64,000 nucleotides of DNA from Gymnorhina tibicen. Its lineage: Eukaryota; Chordata; Aves; Passeriformes; Artamidae. The stretch is taken from assembly GCA_013399875.1 (NCBI GenBank), contig VXAZ01010877.1:124001-188000 (forward strand), written 5' to 3'. A model generated the notes under the pieces. The model was not told the DNA's origin, searched no databases, and saw only the letters and a list, made by a program, of their open reading frames with translations. Below, one piece after another: positions 11,284-22,489 of this stretch; positions within the stretch are counted from its first letter, which is position 1; each line of letters starts with the position of its first letter. The position numbers and the translations under genes were made by a program.

Positions 11284-14137
11284 TTTGAAAATTAACTGGA
11301 TAGATTAAAATTATATACTTTTAGTTTTGACAGTGAGATTGTTACTTTAAAAGGTTATTATAGGAGTTTGATGGAGAGCCTGTTGTCATCTCAGACTGAT
11401 CCTTGTAATAGGCTAAAATCAAAACACATAATAAAGGAACTACACCACCTTTTTCTGGTATTTAAGTGTTTTCAATTTCAGTCTATATCTTCTCAAAATC
11501 CTAGATCAAAAGAGCTTATTCACCACACAAATATAATGTTGCATAAGCCAACAAAAATCAATTGTCAGTGCAACAGTTCAAGTTTAATTTGTAGTCAATA
11601 AGAAAACTGTATTTTCTGACTCCTCTTCCCACTATCAAGGACTGCTTGGAATTAACAGTTCATGCTGGCAAGTGCTTAGATATGTAAGAAACTCCATTAA
11701 AGGCAATGGGATGGTGGTGTAGTCACCAAAATATGAGCAAGGGCTCTACACACCAGGTTGTATACATAATTAATTTATAAACTTTAGATTATGCATTCAC
11801 AAAACATTTGCTTTGTGTCTTTAAGCTGCCTACATCATGTAATATGGTATCTGTTCCCTGAGAAGATGACAGATTTCTAAAACATAAAATAACAAATACT
11901 GAATTATTTTGTTTAAGTAAAACCATTTCCGTTGCCTAGGTATACATATAAAAGAATAAACATTTTCCAGATATTCTTACGCAATTTTTTTCTCATGACT
12001 ATTTATAAATTATTAATAGAAGATCATTAAAGTGGCCAAATTAAAATAACTGTAAAATTTTCAAATGAACATCATTTAAGCCTTGTGTCTACAATAGCAC
12101 TGCTTATTCTCACAAATAAGATCTTGCTTAGCAAATAATTTTTTAAAAATTTGTATCTGCTACCACTTCAAAATTCAATGTAATTTCAGAGCATTGAGTA
12201 CTGTTTTTCAGACCCCTCTAAATGTGCTTTTAGATATCTACATTTTAATTAAAATACACAGAATTATATAAAAACACGTACAACTGAACTAATAAATGGA
12301 GTGAGAGCTAAGAGTATGCATGTGGACTGTCATACTTTGCATGCAAAGACTTGCAGAGCCATTCATCATCAAAACAAATCCTGCCAAACATGATAAGATC
12401 TGTCATACTCCAGCCAAACTGGTAAAACAAATGTAGATAGCAGGAATGTAATATGATGTGACTAATCCTGAGACACAATACAGCAGAAAGCAAGGTTCTC
12501 AATACAGCAAGGAAAAAAATGCTCATGATACACTGAAGGTTGAAGAGGGAAACGCTGAGGATTTCTTTCCTGTATCATGCCTTACAAAAAGTTTTGAAAA
12601 TGCCACAGTTCTAATGTTCTTCATTAAAAGTAGTTTTTCAGCTTTTTTTTCTTTTTGGATGTCTCAATTCAAATTTCCTGAATAAATCACTTCCTACTTT
12701 CAGATTCTGATTTTTCTAGAGACCTAACTATTTAGCATTAGAGTAGAAAAGCAGATTGTTCAAAAACTGCAAAATGCCAGGTGCTTCTCTCCTATGAAAG
12801 TCTGACCACTAGTGGCACAAAATCACTCTCTTGGAAATGCATCCTCCCTGGGGAGAAACTTGAAAGGCTGGAGCATTGTTTAAGGTGGCCTTTGAAATTA
12901 TGCATATTCATAGAGTGGAGAGAACTGGAGGTTCCTACGGGGTCTGTTTGAACAAAGACCAGAAAATCCAATGGGGTCTTCTGCCCTGAGGATCTCCCTG
13001 CAGCAGGATACACCTGTGCTTTTTGGTGGGCACAGGGAGGCATTCCATCAGGAAATACCAAGCCATCCCCTCCTAGAAACAGCTTTATATTGCTGGTTAT
13101 CCTCACTGCTTTTTATAAATATGATAAAATTAAGAGATTAAAAAAAAAAAAAGAAAAGGAAAAAAATGGGCTTTAGTAATTTTTTTTTCTTAAAAAGTCA
13201 AACCAATATATTTAGTGCATTTTGATATAAACATTTCTAGAAGAACAACGTCTTTGGAAAGAGAAAATTTTATTTACTGTGTTAATAGACAAGTTTTCAG
13301 CTGGATGCTAGTTTAATTGCAGATATTAGGTCTTGTTTCATTCATATAGAGGAAAACATGTTTTAGAACACACTGTAACTGTGCCATTTTTCCTACTTTG
13401 GGTCCAAGTGGCATCACTGGCAAAACATACTAAGAAACTTGCTTGGTTGAAATTCCTAAACAAGGAGATCCAAGAATCAGCTGAGAAGGCTCATACACAG
13501 GATCCAAAATAAAATTAGAGAACTATTCAACCTGAGGTTTTTCTAGGCATTAGCTTTTTTTAACATTACTCTTTTGAAATAGTACTAGAATTAAATGTAT
13601 TCCGTTTTTAATGAAATAATCAAATGCATTTTCTCTATGCAGTTCTTGAGTTTTCCATCAGGACCTGCGAAACAGTAAGTAGGATCTGACAGATCCCATT
13701 ATTCAAAGTGGCTGAACTCCTTTTTTATCATAGCTGGTCATAATATCTGGCACAAGCCTATTACTATTATTATTCCTTTCTCTTTGAACTTACTTTTAAG
13801 CTATAAATTTGCTTTGTATCTATGGAAAAAATACAGTGTTCATGCACATGGACTGAAGACACAGCAAGTTATCCCAGTAATTTATTTTATGAATTTACAC
13901 GGAGTTAAATAAAGACCACTACCCGCATCCAGCAAGATTTCTTCCTCCTGAGGTTACATATCAGCAAGAAAAGGTTTCTTAAACTGGCACACCGAAAGAT
14001 CTGGGTTTACAATCTGTTGTTTGAATGTGTTCTGGCTGAAATAGGAACTGGCAGCCTGATTGATGGCCCTATTTCTTTCCTTATTGTCACAAATTACTTT
14101 CAGGATGCTAGTAATAACACAGTGTTATTCTGACTTC
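11284..14137. other. Unique AT-rich non-coding DNA
   Basis: No gene or transposon recognised. There is a 13-bp A run at 13140-13152. At 13643-13674 a 32-bp segment lies between a good acceptor (TTTTCTCTATGCAG) and a strong donor (ACA|GTAAGT); two frames are open through it. It could be a micro-exon but is too short to judge. Confidence 0.55.
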
Positions 14138-14146
14138 TATAAAAGG
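14138..14146 (+). promoter_or_regulatory. TATA-box-like site
   Basis: TATAAAAGG matches the TATA consensus. It is followed 27 bp later by CACCATGAAG (ATG at 14173, good Kozak context), which opens a 15-codon frame (MKSFVISVE...) ending at a TAA. The leader would be only a few bases, and no CCAAT box is obvious upstream. Single TATA matches are frequent in AT-rich DNA. Confidence 0.2.
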
Positions 14147-14418
14147 TGCAACTCTCCAGCTGGGCTTTCACCATGAAGAGTTTTGTCATATCAGTGGAAA
14201 TCACTTTGCTGAACATTTAAATCTTGCATCGTGGAAGACTGTGTCATGCAGGAGACTGATAGTGAGAACAGAATAAAGAGCCTTTTACCTCTCCTTTGCT
14301 ACAAAAGCCCAGGCTCGGTAAAACACCAACTGCTGTTTCTACACAGAGACTTTTCAGTTTCCTGTGTAAAAAGAGTTTAGGCAAACCATTTGTTAATGAT
14401 TACCCTGAAATTTCTTTC

Positions 14419-14480
14419 ATTAATAATTAAATATTAAATATAATAAATATTATTTATTTATATAATTATATTTATATAAT
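14419..14480. repeat. Pure A/T tract of 62 bp
   Basis: Every base from 14419 to 14480 is A or T (ATTAAATATTAAATATAATA and similar). The LTR that follows is inserted at its right edge, and the 6-bp target duplication TATAAT comes from it. Confidence 0.85.
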
Positions 14481-14823
14481 TGTCGTTGTTGCACCAGGGA
14501 CGGAGAGGTGCAGCCACACACAGATCTGGCAAGAAATGGAATTATTTATTAATTTACAACCCCATTTATATGTTCTAGTTCCATAAAGTAATTGGTTAGT
14601 GATCACCCACCCCCTAGGGTGATTGGCTGAAGTCTTACAACACTCCTTTCAAAACACGTCTCCAACATATCATAAACAGAACTTAGACAAACACCAGCTG
14701 TTCAGATAGTTATACAAAAAACCATCTTACTGTTTTCATAGCTTGCGTGAGAAAGGAAAGATTCTCACAGGATATTGCAAAAAGCTGGAAAAACCTTCTG
14801 CTAGCAGCTTTTCAGTATCCACA
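14481..14823 (-). mobile_element. Solo LTR of an endogenous retrovirus (ERVK-like)
   Basis: A 343-bp element with ends TGTCGTTGTT at the left and TATCCACA at the right, so it begins TG and ends CA in either orientation. It is flanked by an exact 6-bp target-site duplication TATAAT (14475-14480 and 14824-14829). Read on minus it has two CCAAT boxes (14622-14626, 14591-14595), a TATAAA box (14565-14570), an AATAAA signal (14545-14550) and a short R/U5 of about 65 bp. A 6-bp duplication is usual for class II (alpha/beta-like) retroviruses. No internal gene remains; this is what recombination between two LTRs leaves. Confidence 0.85.
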
Positions 14824-15644
14824 TATAATTTCTTTATTTAAATATAATTAAATATTTCTATTCATTAATAGTGCTTAAGTACTCTGAAGAGCACTTCCGA
14901 GAGACATGAGGACTGCAAAATTCAGGTTCAGAACAAAGACAAGGTGATTTTTCAAATATCTCCTTCTCACATGATTCAGAAAGCAACTGGAAAAAAGAGA
15001 GGTGGTGAGGAATCCACCAAGAGCGATTAAAAACAGAGACAACACCTCTGTCCACCTCTGTGTGGTTTTCTTTTGGAAGTATTTTTCGTATTATAAATTG
15101 CATTAATCTGCGACAGCCTAGATTGCTTTAGACAGGTAATATAGTGCAGAGTACATTTACTTGATTGCTTGTCATGTTCTTGTGAAGGTGTCTAATGTCT
15201 CTCAAAACCAACAGCAGGATAAATCCATAATTTGACCCAGTGTGGGTAGTCTTGTGTTATGTTTCTACCTTATGTTGTAAAGCTGAAAATAGCAGCCCTC
15301 TTCACTCAGACTTTGGGTATTACAAGGCTGTAATTTCAAGGTCCTAGAAATGTCAAAATTTTTACCCTTTCTTTCTTTTAAAATAAGTCCCTAGTACCTT
15401 CCTCAGTTTTTGAAGACATTGTGGAAAATACAGTAAGTAAAACTTGCATTGGCTTAGCTCAAAAATTGTCACGAGCTATGTAAGGCTGATTTCTGCAGCT
15501 AATTGTAGCTGTATCTCTGTCTCAACACCCAGAAAGAACATTCTGATGATAGCCTGAGATGCTTACAGGAACCAAATCCCAGCTTCTAATTGGTTACAGT
15601 AGTCAAGTGCACGTCAAATCCTACTTGCCTTGCCCCTGTGTAAT
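14824..15644. other. Unique non-coding DNA
   Basis: AT-rich flank of the LTR, then unique sequence with no gene, repeat or RNA recognised. Confidence 0.55.
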
Positions 15645-16060
15645 TGTCCTGGTTCCAGCCAGGACAGGGTTAATTTTTGCAGTAGCCAGGAGGGGGCATG
15701 GCTAAGATAGGGAGGTTATTCTGTACCACCTCATGTCATTGCCAGAGGCAGGGGAAAGGGAGGTTCTTCCAGGGAGAAGGGGTTCTGTCTGGTTAAGAAA
15801 ATGTGATGAAGGGAATCATCCAGTATTGTCTACTATGGCAGAGTTTATCTGTGTGAATCATTTCCTTTCTTATACTTTTTATGATTAATATTCTTGCTGT
15901 TACTGTTAATTTTCCTATCTCATTGCATTTCCAGTAAATTGTTCTTATCTCAACCCATGATCTTTGTCTTTTTTGCCTCATATTGAAGGGGGGAGGAGGA
16001 GCGGCATGTGATTTTTAGTGGGAGCAATGAATTGGAGAATACCATTCCTAAACCAGGACA
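15645..16060 (+). mobile_element. Solo LTR of an avian endogenous retrovirus (ERVL-like)
   Basis: A 416-bp element that starts TGTCCTGGTTCCAGCC and ends TAAACCAGGACA, so the ends form an inverted repeat TGTCCTGGTT/AACCAGGACA. The first 60 bp (GGGTTAATTTT, AGTAGCCAGGAGG) match the wording of a common bird LTR family as I know it, in the plus orientation. Flanks are GTAAT on the left and GTGAC on the right: three of five bases match, so the target duplication has decayed or the edge is off by a base. No retroviral gene is attached. The ERVL assignment is from memory of the family. Confidence 0.8.
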
Positions 16061-16398
16061 GTGACCATGAAAAGAAAGAGAAACATGCATTTAATGAGGG
16101 AGAGAAGTGTAAAATATGTAATCAAAGGACCAGAGCCCACCCAGAGCTCATCTGTGCTCAGGCAGCTGTTCAATGATGTAGGTTATGAAGTCCTGGTAAC
16201 AGGTTCTTGGATTTTCTTCTCAGGACTCCAAATAAATCAAAAACTGCAGGACTCCTGACCTTGGCAATTGTTCATGTGACTGAAGTTGTTTTAGGGTATT
16301 TCTCTGTCTTCTGCCAGCAAATAAACTGGGTAATCTATTATCCAAATCTAATTAAGATCAGAGAGTAGAAATAAAGTGTAAAGACCTGATTCAGCTGC
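16061..16398. other. Unique non-coding DNA
   Basis: A 65-codon plus-strand ORF (16061-16258) begins right after the LTR but has no domain or signal. Nothing else is seen. Confidence 0.5.
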
Positions 16399-16626
16399 CT
16401 AAGCGTAGGTACTTATTCTAATATATCTTAGAATATCATGCTGCCTTTCAGGTCCTGGATCAAAAGGGTTTGGGTATCCCCCTGGTCCTATGTGATGTCT
16501 CCTAGGCATGCGAGCATGTCCCAGGTACCCTACGTTGTCCGAAATGTCACCAGATACCTGAGTTCCAGTGTCTGAGTTGAGCCAAAAAATAATTAAGATA
16601 TAGGTTATGTAGATGGCTAGTTTCAT
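16399..16626 (-). CDS. Small ORF with signal-peptide-like start (hypothetical)
   Basis: A 75-codon ORF starts at a true ATG (16626) and ends at TAG. The product is not recognised. Residues 1-17 (MKLAIYITYILIIFWLN) have a lysine and then a hydrophobic core, as a secretion signal would. The rest is polar, contains ARMPRRHHIGPGGYPNPFDP and has no cysteine. Three CpG dinucleotides sit in the second half, more than in the flanks. Inside the frame, the sequence CAG|GTATCT (about 16558) could be a splice donor, making this a signal-peptide exon. No promoter or poly(A) signal is clear. ORFs of this length are common by chance in this window, so the call rests only on the signal-like start. Confidence 0.15.
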   Translation of the reverse strand: MKLAIYITYILIIFWLNSDTGTQVSGDISDNVGYLGHARMPRRHHIGPGGYPNPFDPGPERQHDILRYIRISTYA

Positions 16627-18144
16627 AAATTTTATTCAAAACACTTCTTCTTTTGAATCTTGATTTTGATGCATCTATCTGAAGTCCTAAGGAAATAATT
16701 TTCCCTACCCTCCGTTTTTGAGATACAGGATTAGTTCTGCTCTGTATTCATTAGTGTAAAACAGGATGATTACAACAGCCTACTCAACATGTAAACTTCT
16801 GAATTTTGATAAATATTTGTGGTTTGTTTAGTAAATATGTACCATAATTAAATAAAACCCTTCTTTTAAATTTGAATATATTTTAGCAGTAGTACATGAC
16901 TATCAGTGAAATAATCTGTTTTTCTGTACAACAGGATATATGTAGGCTTGAAGACCTCCTAAGTGATAGGCCTGTTGTCACAAAGAACAGATGTTGTAGT
17001 GCTGAGAAAGACCCAAGAAAGTCATCTTCATCTCTGTCCTGTAGCACATAATATACAACATGCATACAACACCACAGATTTTATGCCTCAGGAGAGGCAT
17101 AAAACTGCACACCACTGGCTGCAACATCTGCAAAATGCAGAAAAGAGCAAACCCTGCCAGCAGCATTATTAACCGCGCTCCAGGAGTCATCAAACAGATG
17201 TCATACCTGTTAGGGAAATGCAAATCACAAAACAGTACGGCTTGGTTTCCACTAATGCCTCAATCTGATTCTGAGTTGTTAAGGTTTCCATAGCAAACTA
17301 CTTCCAGACATCTCATGATGCCTCAGAAGATCAACTGAGATATCTATAAACAAAATATAATTTTGCTGGACATGGAGTCCTCACAAAGGATGCTCTAGAT
17401 CTGCAGTAAATAGCATATTCCACTGGTTTTGAGATAGCATAATTATCTTGCAAAAGTAAACCAGTATAACAAACAACTCACCATAAAGCAGTAAGAATTT
17501 GTATATCATAAATTGTGAGACAAACTCAACAAGACAAAACAAAACAAAAAAAAAATAAAAACCAGATTAAGATCTATGGGAAATAATCGTAACACATTTT
17601 GGGGTATAATCAGACCCTGAGGTTAATTTCACATATAAGAAAGCAAAGCTAAGTTTCTACCTTAAAAGTTTTACAACTTAAAAACCTCATTCTTGTTTGT
17701 AATTAAAAGACTATCAAACCAGCATTTTACCTTCACCAGGACACATGTAAAAACAATACAGTAACTTTAAAAGTTGTTATTATTATTATTATTATTATTT
17801 ACTCAAATATATATTATATGCTATAAATAACAATATATCTCAATATATGTACATTTATCATTTGAAATTATATATTTGTATTGATTTATGTGTTTAACTT
17901 GCAAGGAACAAGAGTTTCAGGGGAGATACCTAGCTGAAATACCTTGGTTTAATGTAGGGAGAAAAAGCTTTCTTCATCCATTAAAATGCCAAGAATCAAT
18001 GCATAAATGACAGTTAAGACACTAAGTAGCAATTATTCCTATATCTGCTCATTTTAGGCAACCTCAGCCTTATCTCTCACTTCCTTCGAGATAGGATGAA
18101 ACAGAGCCAGGTATTATAAGCTGAATCTATAGATTTTCTTTCAG
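16627..18144. other. Unique AT-rich non-coding DNA
   Basis: No gene or transposon recognised. It holds a TTA microsatellite at 17777-17800 and an A-rich patch at 17530-17565 (GACAAAACAAAACAAAA). Confidence 0.55.
17777..17800. repeat. (TTA)7 microsatellite
   Basis: Seven exact TTA units at 17777-17797 followed by TTT, in an AT-rich stretch that continues to about 17880. Confidence 0.85.
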
Positions 18145-18258
18145 CATTTTACTGCTGCACTTAACACTAAAACAAGTTACAAGCAACCACAGCAAGGGAA
18201 TTTATGGCCTTACAAATGGAGACAGCATGTGATAAATACCACACTATCAGTTGTTCAG
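18145..18258 (+). other. Candidate internal exon, 114 bp
   Basis: The segment lies between an acceptor with a pyrimidine run (GATTTTCTTTCAG, AG at 18143-18144) and a donor that fits the consensus fully (CAG|GTAAGTA, GT at 18259). It is 114 nt, a multiple of three. Frame 1 is open for all 38 codons (starts HFTAALNTK, ends NTTLSVVQ), while the other two frames have stops. The peptide is not recognised. It could be a coding exon, a non-coding RNA exon, or chance; codon use is not GC-biased at third positions. Confidence 0.2.
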
Positions 18259-18696
18259 GTAAGTAATATGTACTCTTGTAAAATCTGTACTGAAAGCTGA
18301 GTAATTTATGTAGTAAAAGAAGTCTGGCTTCTTTAACCTCTCGTGCTAATTTACTTTAAGATAACATGAGGATAGACTTGTGTATCGCCCTCTCCTGGTA
18401 TTTTTAATTGCTATGTCCTCTCTCTTTCATTAGTGTATCCTATTTCTTCCATTTATCACGTAAAAGGAGCAAATGCTGTTTCACCTTTAAAACTGAAATC
18501 CTTCTTCCTGATACAGGCTGATGGTTTACAACCTCTTTTTTGAAGGAAAGAAAAAAAAAAGAGGAAATTGCTTTTCTGGCTAGTGGCCATGCCAAAGTTG
18601 AAAACATGTCTTTTAGTAAAGGTAAAGCGTCCTAATGAATGACTTGCTTCTGAAAGAACAAGAGACAATCCTTGCAGTCATTCAGTACAAGCACTA

Positions 18697-18711
18697 ACAC
18701 ACACACACACA
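18697..18711. repeat. Short (AC)n run
   Basis: Seven AC units plus a final A, followed by TGC. Confidence 0.8.
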
Positions 18712-20845
18712 TGCAAAACAGAAGAAAAAGGCAGCTTCCTGTGTGTACTGAAGCACATCTCACACTTTGATTTCAACCAACCAGTTCTCTGACTCTGGTT
18801 CACTAAAAGGAGAAAACTCTGAGGTCCAAACTACATTCAGCTGACTTGTGAATATCAGGAATGTCCCTGGGTATTGTTTAGAACTGAGGCCTTCAGTGGA
18901 CAGGTCATCTCTGAGCTCTTGTTTCTCTTGTGATCTTAAAAGTTTAGGCATTATAAATGGAAATTCTTACATTCCTGTAGTAACTTCTAACCCTGGAAAG
19001 GTTATTTATCTATTTAAGCAAAGCAAGGCTAGTTTAATAAAATACATTGACATGACCCCTAAACCTGACAATATTCTTGGATCACCACATGTGCAACTAC
19101 ACACTACCTACACTACAAGCACTACAGAGAATACATGCACTTTTGTCTGTTTAAAAACAAAACTGTCCTTTCCAGCTGCCAGGATTTTACCACCAAATAA
19201 TAATGACTTCTATTGCATGTACATGTAGTCCATAGTCATTTAGCATTTAGATCTGGATTATGTTTTATAAAGCTATTAATGTCAAAACCTTAGGAAAAAC
19301 AAGATCCTGCTTCTAAGGATATCCCATGACAGCAGCCCTTTTCCAAAAGAAACTGCACCAAGTATTCAGAGACCCAGTTCTACAGCTGGTTATGGCATGC
19401 AGAGCTCTTTGCAGCCATCATCCCTGGTCTCTCTGATGGATCTGCTGCCCATCTCTCAGCCAGTATTCTCACTCATCCTGCTACACTGAACATAAACATT
19501 AATAGAAATATCAGCCTGCATTGCTAACGACGACATTGGTTATCTCATGTCAAACATCAAGTTTGATGGAGCTCAGAAATGCTCATGCATGAAGTCCCTC
19601 ATCTGTCATTCTCACAAGGACATCTCTGATATTCTATGACATCTCAAATATCACTTTGCCTGTGTTAAACAACCAACTTATGCCCCAGTTGGTGTCTGCA
19701 AAGAAATCTATGGAGGACTCAGAATCAAGTTTCAAATAAACACATACACCGCTCAGCTGTATAGTACTTGAGACTCCACTGACAAATTCTCAAGATGTCT
19801 ACTGGTTGTAACTGAAGTTGGATATTTTGTTCATCAATATCTGGATACAACTAACTGACTACCACCTGCAGCTGATCCCAGCCCTAGGATATTTCTTTGC
19901 TATCTACTGTGTTGCCTCAGAGCTAAATCGTTGTCCCTAGATGTAGAAGCAAGGGAGTGCTGGCTGGATACTTTCCCCATTTCTAAGTATTCCCCATGTG
20001 AAAGTCAGCTATGCGCACCTAAACATTAAAGAAACAATTCTTTGAGGATTCTTATTGTTCTTAAGACCCAAGACACACCAGTAAAGTAGTTCTGCAGCCA
20101 CTGCTGTAGGATTTGTGCTGTAGAATGTCTGATCTGTTGAACAGGTAAGCACTGCATACACAGGAACAGAAGCTCATACTGCAATATGATGCCTGGCATC
20201 TTGTCCCTCCACCTTCTGCCTGAAGAAGTGCCATGATAGACTCTTAGCACTTGGCTTTCTGTTCAGGGCCCTCCATCCTTGTAGCAAAGAACATTAATAT
20301 TTATCTGACAGATAACATACTGAAGCAGCAAGTGATAGTGAGACAGTTATCCTGGCAGTGAACAGTGTGCTGAATCTCTTAGTATTTCTCTACCACAACC
20401 TAGAAATTATCTCTGGTTCCTTCCTACTCATCTCATGTAGTATTAGGGAAAGCTGACACGGCATTTAATTAGTTTGGGATTTATTAATAGTCCTTTAAAA
20501 GATAAGATGTGCCTAAAATAATGTATAGGTAGATATACCTACTCTGAACTGCTCCTGTAATTTTAAACTCTGCAGACATGGTCTGGAAGAAATTCAGCCA
20601 TGCACTGTAGAAAAATATTGGACAGCTTTGAAAGGTGTGCCCTTAAACATGTGTAAATACAACAGTCTCTGACTACAGAGATAACAGAGAAAGTACTTAA
20701 GGCAGGTACCATCCTATTTTTCTGTCACCTAGTGAAGGGGGAATAAACTATCAGAAACTTGAGAACAAGGAAGAAAGAACAGCGACTCTGGCTCAACTGC
20801 TACTTAAATTGGTCTTGCAAGCGGATCATTATTTTCTTTAGACCG
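18712..20845. other. Unique non-coding DNA
   Basis: No recognised gene, CR1 or LTR. The stretch 19300-20450 is somewhat less AT-rich than its neighbours, but every frame is interrupted. A splice-like pair brackets 20098-20144 (TTCTGCAG acceptor, CAG|GTAAGC donor), but all frames there have stops, so at most it would be a non-coding exon. Confidence 0.5.
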
Positions 20846-21404
20846 TGTCGCGGTGGCTGGGGTCTTTCGTCCCCGTCACGGGGCTGGGAGGTCGGAGGCA
20901 ACCACCGCGGCGAAGTCCAGGAAGTGTCCTCACAGACCGCTGCACTTAGGAGCGGCCAGGGCAGCCGGTGGAGCACTGACGGGCAGCGCAAAGTAGACGC
21001 CGAGGACAAAAAGGCAAGAGAGGCTTTCCCATATGGGGTTCCAAAGCTTTAGTCCTTGAAGGGGTCGACGGATGGAAAAGCACAAAATGGTGGCTAGCTC
21101 GGGTAGTTATAGGGTGTGAGTGGATTACAAAGCGACCAGTGAGGAAGGGTATTGTGAGGGGGGAGGAACGGGATTGGACAATTTTGACCAAAGGGGAAAA
21201 AGATCAAAACGGACCAATCGGGGTACAGTTCTGAGGGAAGGTTCTGGAACAAGGGGTTTAACTGACATAGGGGAGGGTACAAACTTATGATAGACAACTT
21301 AGGGGCAGGGGAACGTACATAATTCAGGGGCGGAGGCCCCAGAGGTGACATCATACCATTTGATTGCCTTGAGTGGCTCGGCCACTATGGGCCACACCGC
21401 AACA
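20846..21404 (-). mobile_element. GC-rich solo LTR of an endogenous retrovirus
   Basis: A 559-bp element much richer in GC and CpG than its surroundings. It starts TGTCGCGGTGG and ends CACCGCAACA, terminal inverted repeats matching at 9 of 10 bases. The flanks are AGACCG (20840-20845) and AGACCA (21405-21410), a 6-bp target duplication with one mismatch. Read on minus, a CCAAT box (21173-21177) precedes a CTATAACT TATA-like site (about 21102-21109) by roughly 65 bp, and the GC-rich R/U5 follows, so minus orientation is favoured. The 6-bp duplication points to a class II retrovirus. No internal gene is present. Confidence 0.8.
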
Positions 21405-21436
21405 AGACCACTTATGACATAGTTAGAGAGGAGGAG

Positions 21437-21527
21437 CTCTTTTTCTCTTTTTTCCTTTTTGTTTTTCTTTTTATTTGTATTTTTTCTTTTTTTTCCTCTT
21501 ATTCTTTCTTCTCTTTTTCTTTTTTTG
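21437..21527 (+). repeat. T/C-rich polypyrimidine tract, about 90 bp
   Basis: Nearly pure pyrimidine (TCTTTTTTCCTTTTTG, TTTTTTCCTCTTATTC) starting about 30 bp to the right of the GC-rich LTR. Only a handful of purines break it. Confidence 0.8.
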
Positions 21528-22415
21528 AAATACTACTTATATAAAACAAGAAATCAAACAAGTAGCAAATGTAGAGGGTGAATGATTCATGTTATCACTC
21601 TTATACATGATACAAAAAACCCACTATGTTAGCTGATTTAGCACATTTTAAAGAAATAGTATAATTTTATCTGCTTATTAAATTGTGCTGTAAAAAGTAG
21701 GACTTAGCAGTTCTCACATGCTTTGTTTGTAAGTGCAGTGAGACAGTGTATTTCAGTTAGCACTCGAATAAAGAGTTAAAACTGAATAAAAACCATAAGA
21801 AATTTACACATCCTTCAGGACTGACACATCTTGTCTACCTGGCAAAACAGGGTGAACTCTGTCACATTCAAAGAACAAAGGTCATTGTGGTTTTTGAGAC
21901 AATCATGCAACTTGCTATTTTCAACTGAGACTTTTGACAGATGTAGTCCTACTTCATTCCTGTTCAGTAAAGAAGATATATTTCCGTGGAAATATTTTTT
22001 CAGATCTGTGGATACTGAAAGAACATATTGATACCTATGTACTAGTAGCTGCCATGCATTCTCTTCATAAAAAAAACCACAAAAGAGTGACACACATGAA
22101 ATCGAGATATGTTGGTTTCTCTCTCATCATCATTGTTTTCTCACTCTAAGGATAGAATTTTGTGTTGGCATGGGATTGAATCAAAAAGAGTGGTAGGAAG
22201 CAAAGTTGGTGTAGGAAGCCCTAGCCCGCTCTGTGTTCTCCCTCACACCAAGACATAGTACCCTATGTCTGTAGCTAGACACGTTTTCTTCCTCCAAGCA
22301 AAAATGTAGAATTCAGCAATTTTTCCATATTTCCAGATTATTGATCCTCCAATGGGAGTAGCAGCATAGAACAAGATGTTTAACATCTGGAAGAATTTTA
22401 CTCTTCTCATGCAAG
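21528..22415. other. Unique AT-rich non-coding DNA
   Basis: Short ORFs on both strands with no domain; no repeat recognised. Confidence 0.5.
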
Positions 22416-22469
22416 GTTGACCGGCACGTCCTCGAGTCCAACACGTTCTACGCACACGGCTTCTGGGGC
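22416..22469 (+). other. Possible coding-exon fragment with strong GC3
   Basis: A 54-bp island with six CpGs in an AT-rich region. In the frame starting GTT at 22416 the codons read VDRHVLESNTFYAHGFWG, and 16 of the 17 codons after the first end in G or C. This is typical of conserved vertebrate coding sequence and unlike the flanks. It follows an acceptor-like CTCTTCTCATGCAAG (AG at 22414-22415). No good donor follows; the nearest is a weak GAT|GTATTA at 22489. The peptide is not recognised. The minus strand of the same segment also lacks stops in one frame. It may instead be a fragment of a retrocopy. Confidence 0.25.
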
Positions 22470-22489
22470 ATTTCAACATCTCAAAGATG

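Noticed and set aside
14481..14769. Shorter version of the LTR ending at TTCTCACA
   Set aside because: The flanks then share no target duplication, whereas ending at 14823 gives an exact 6-bp one.
20098..20144. Splice-bracketed segment, plus
   Set aside because: Stops in all frames and only 47 bp.
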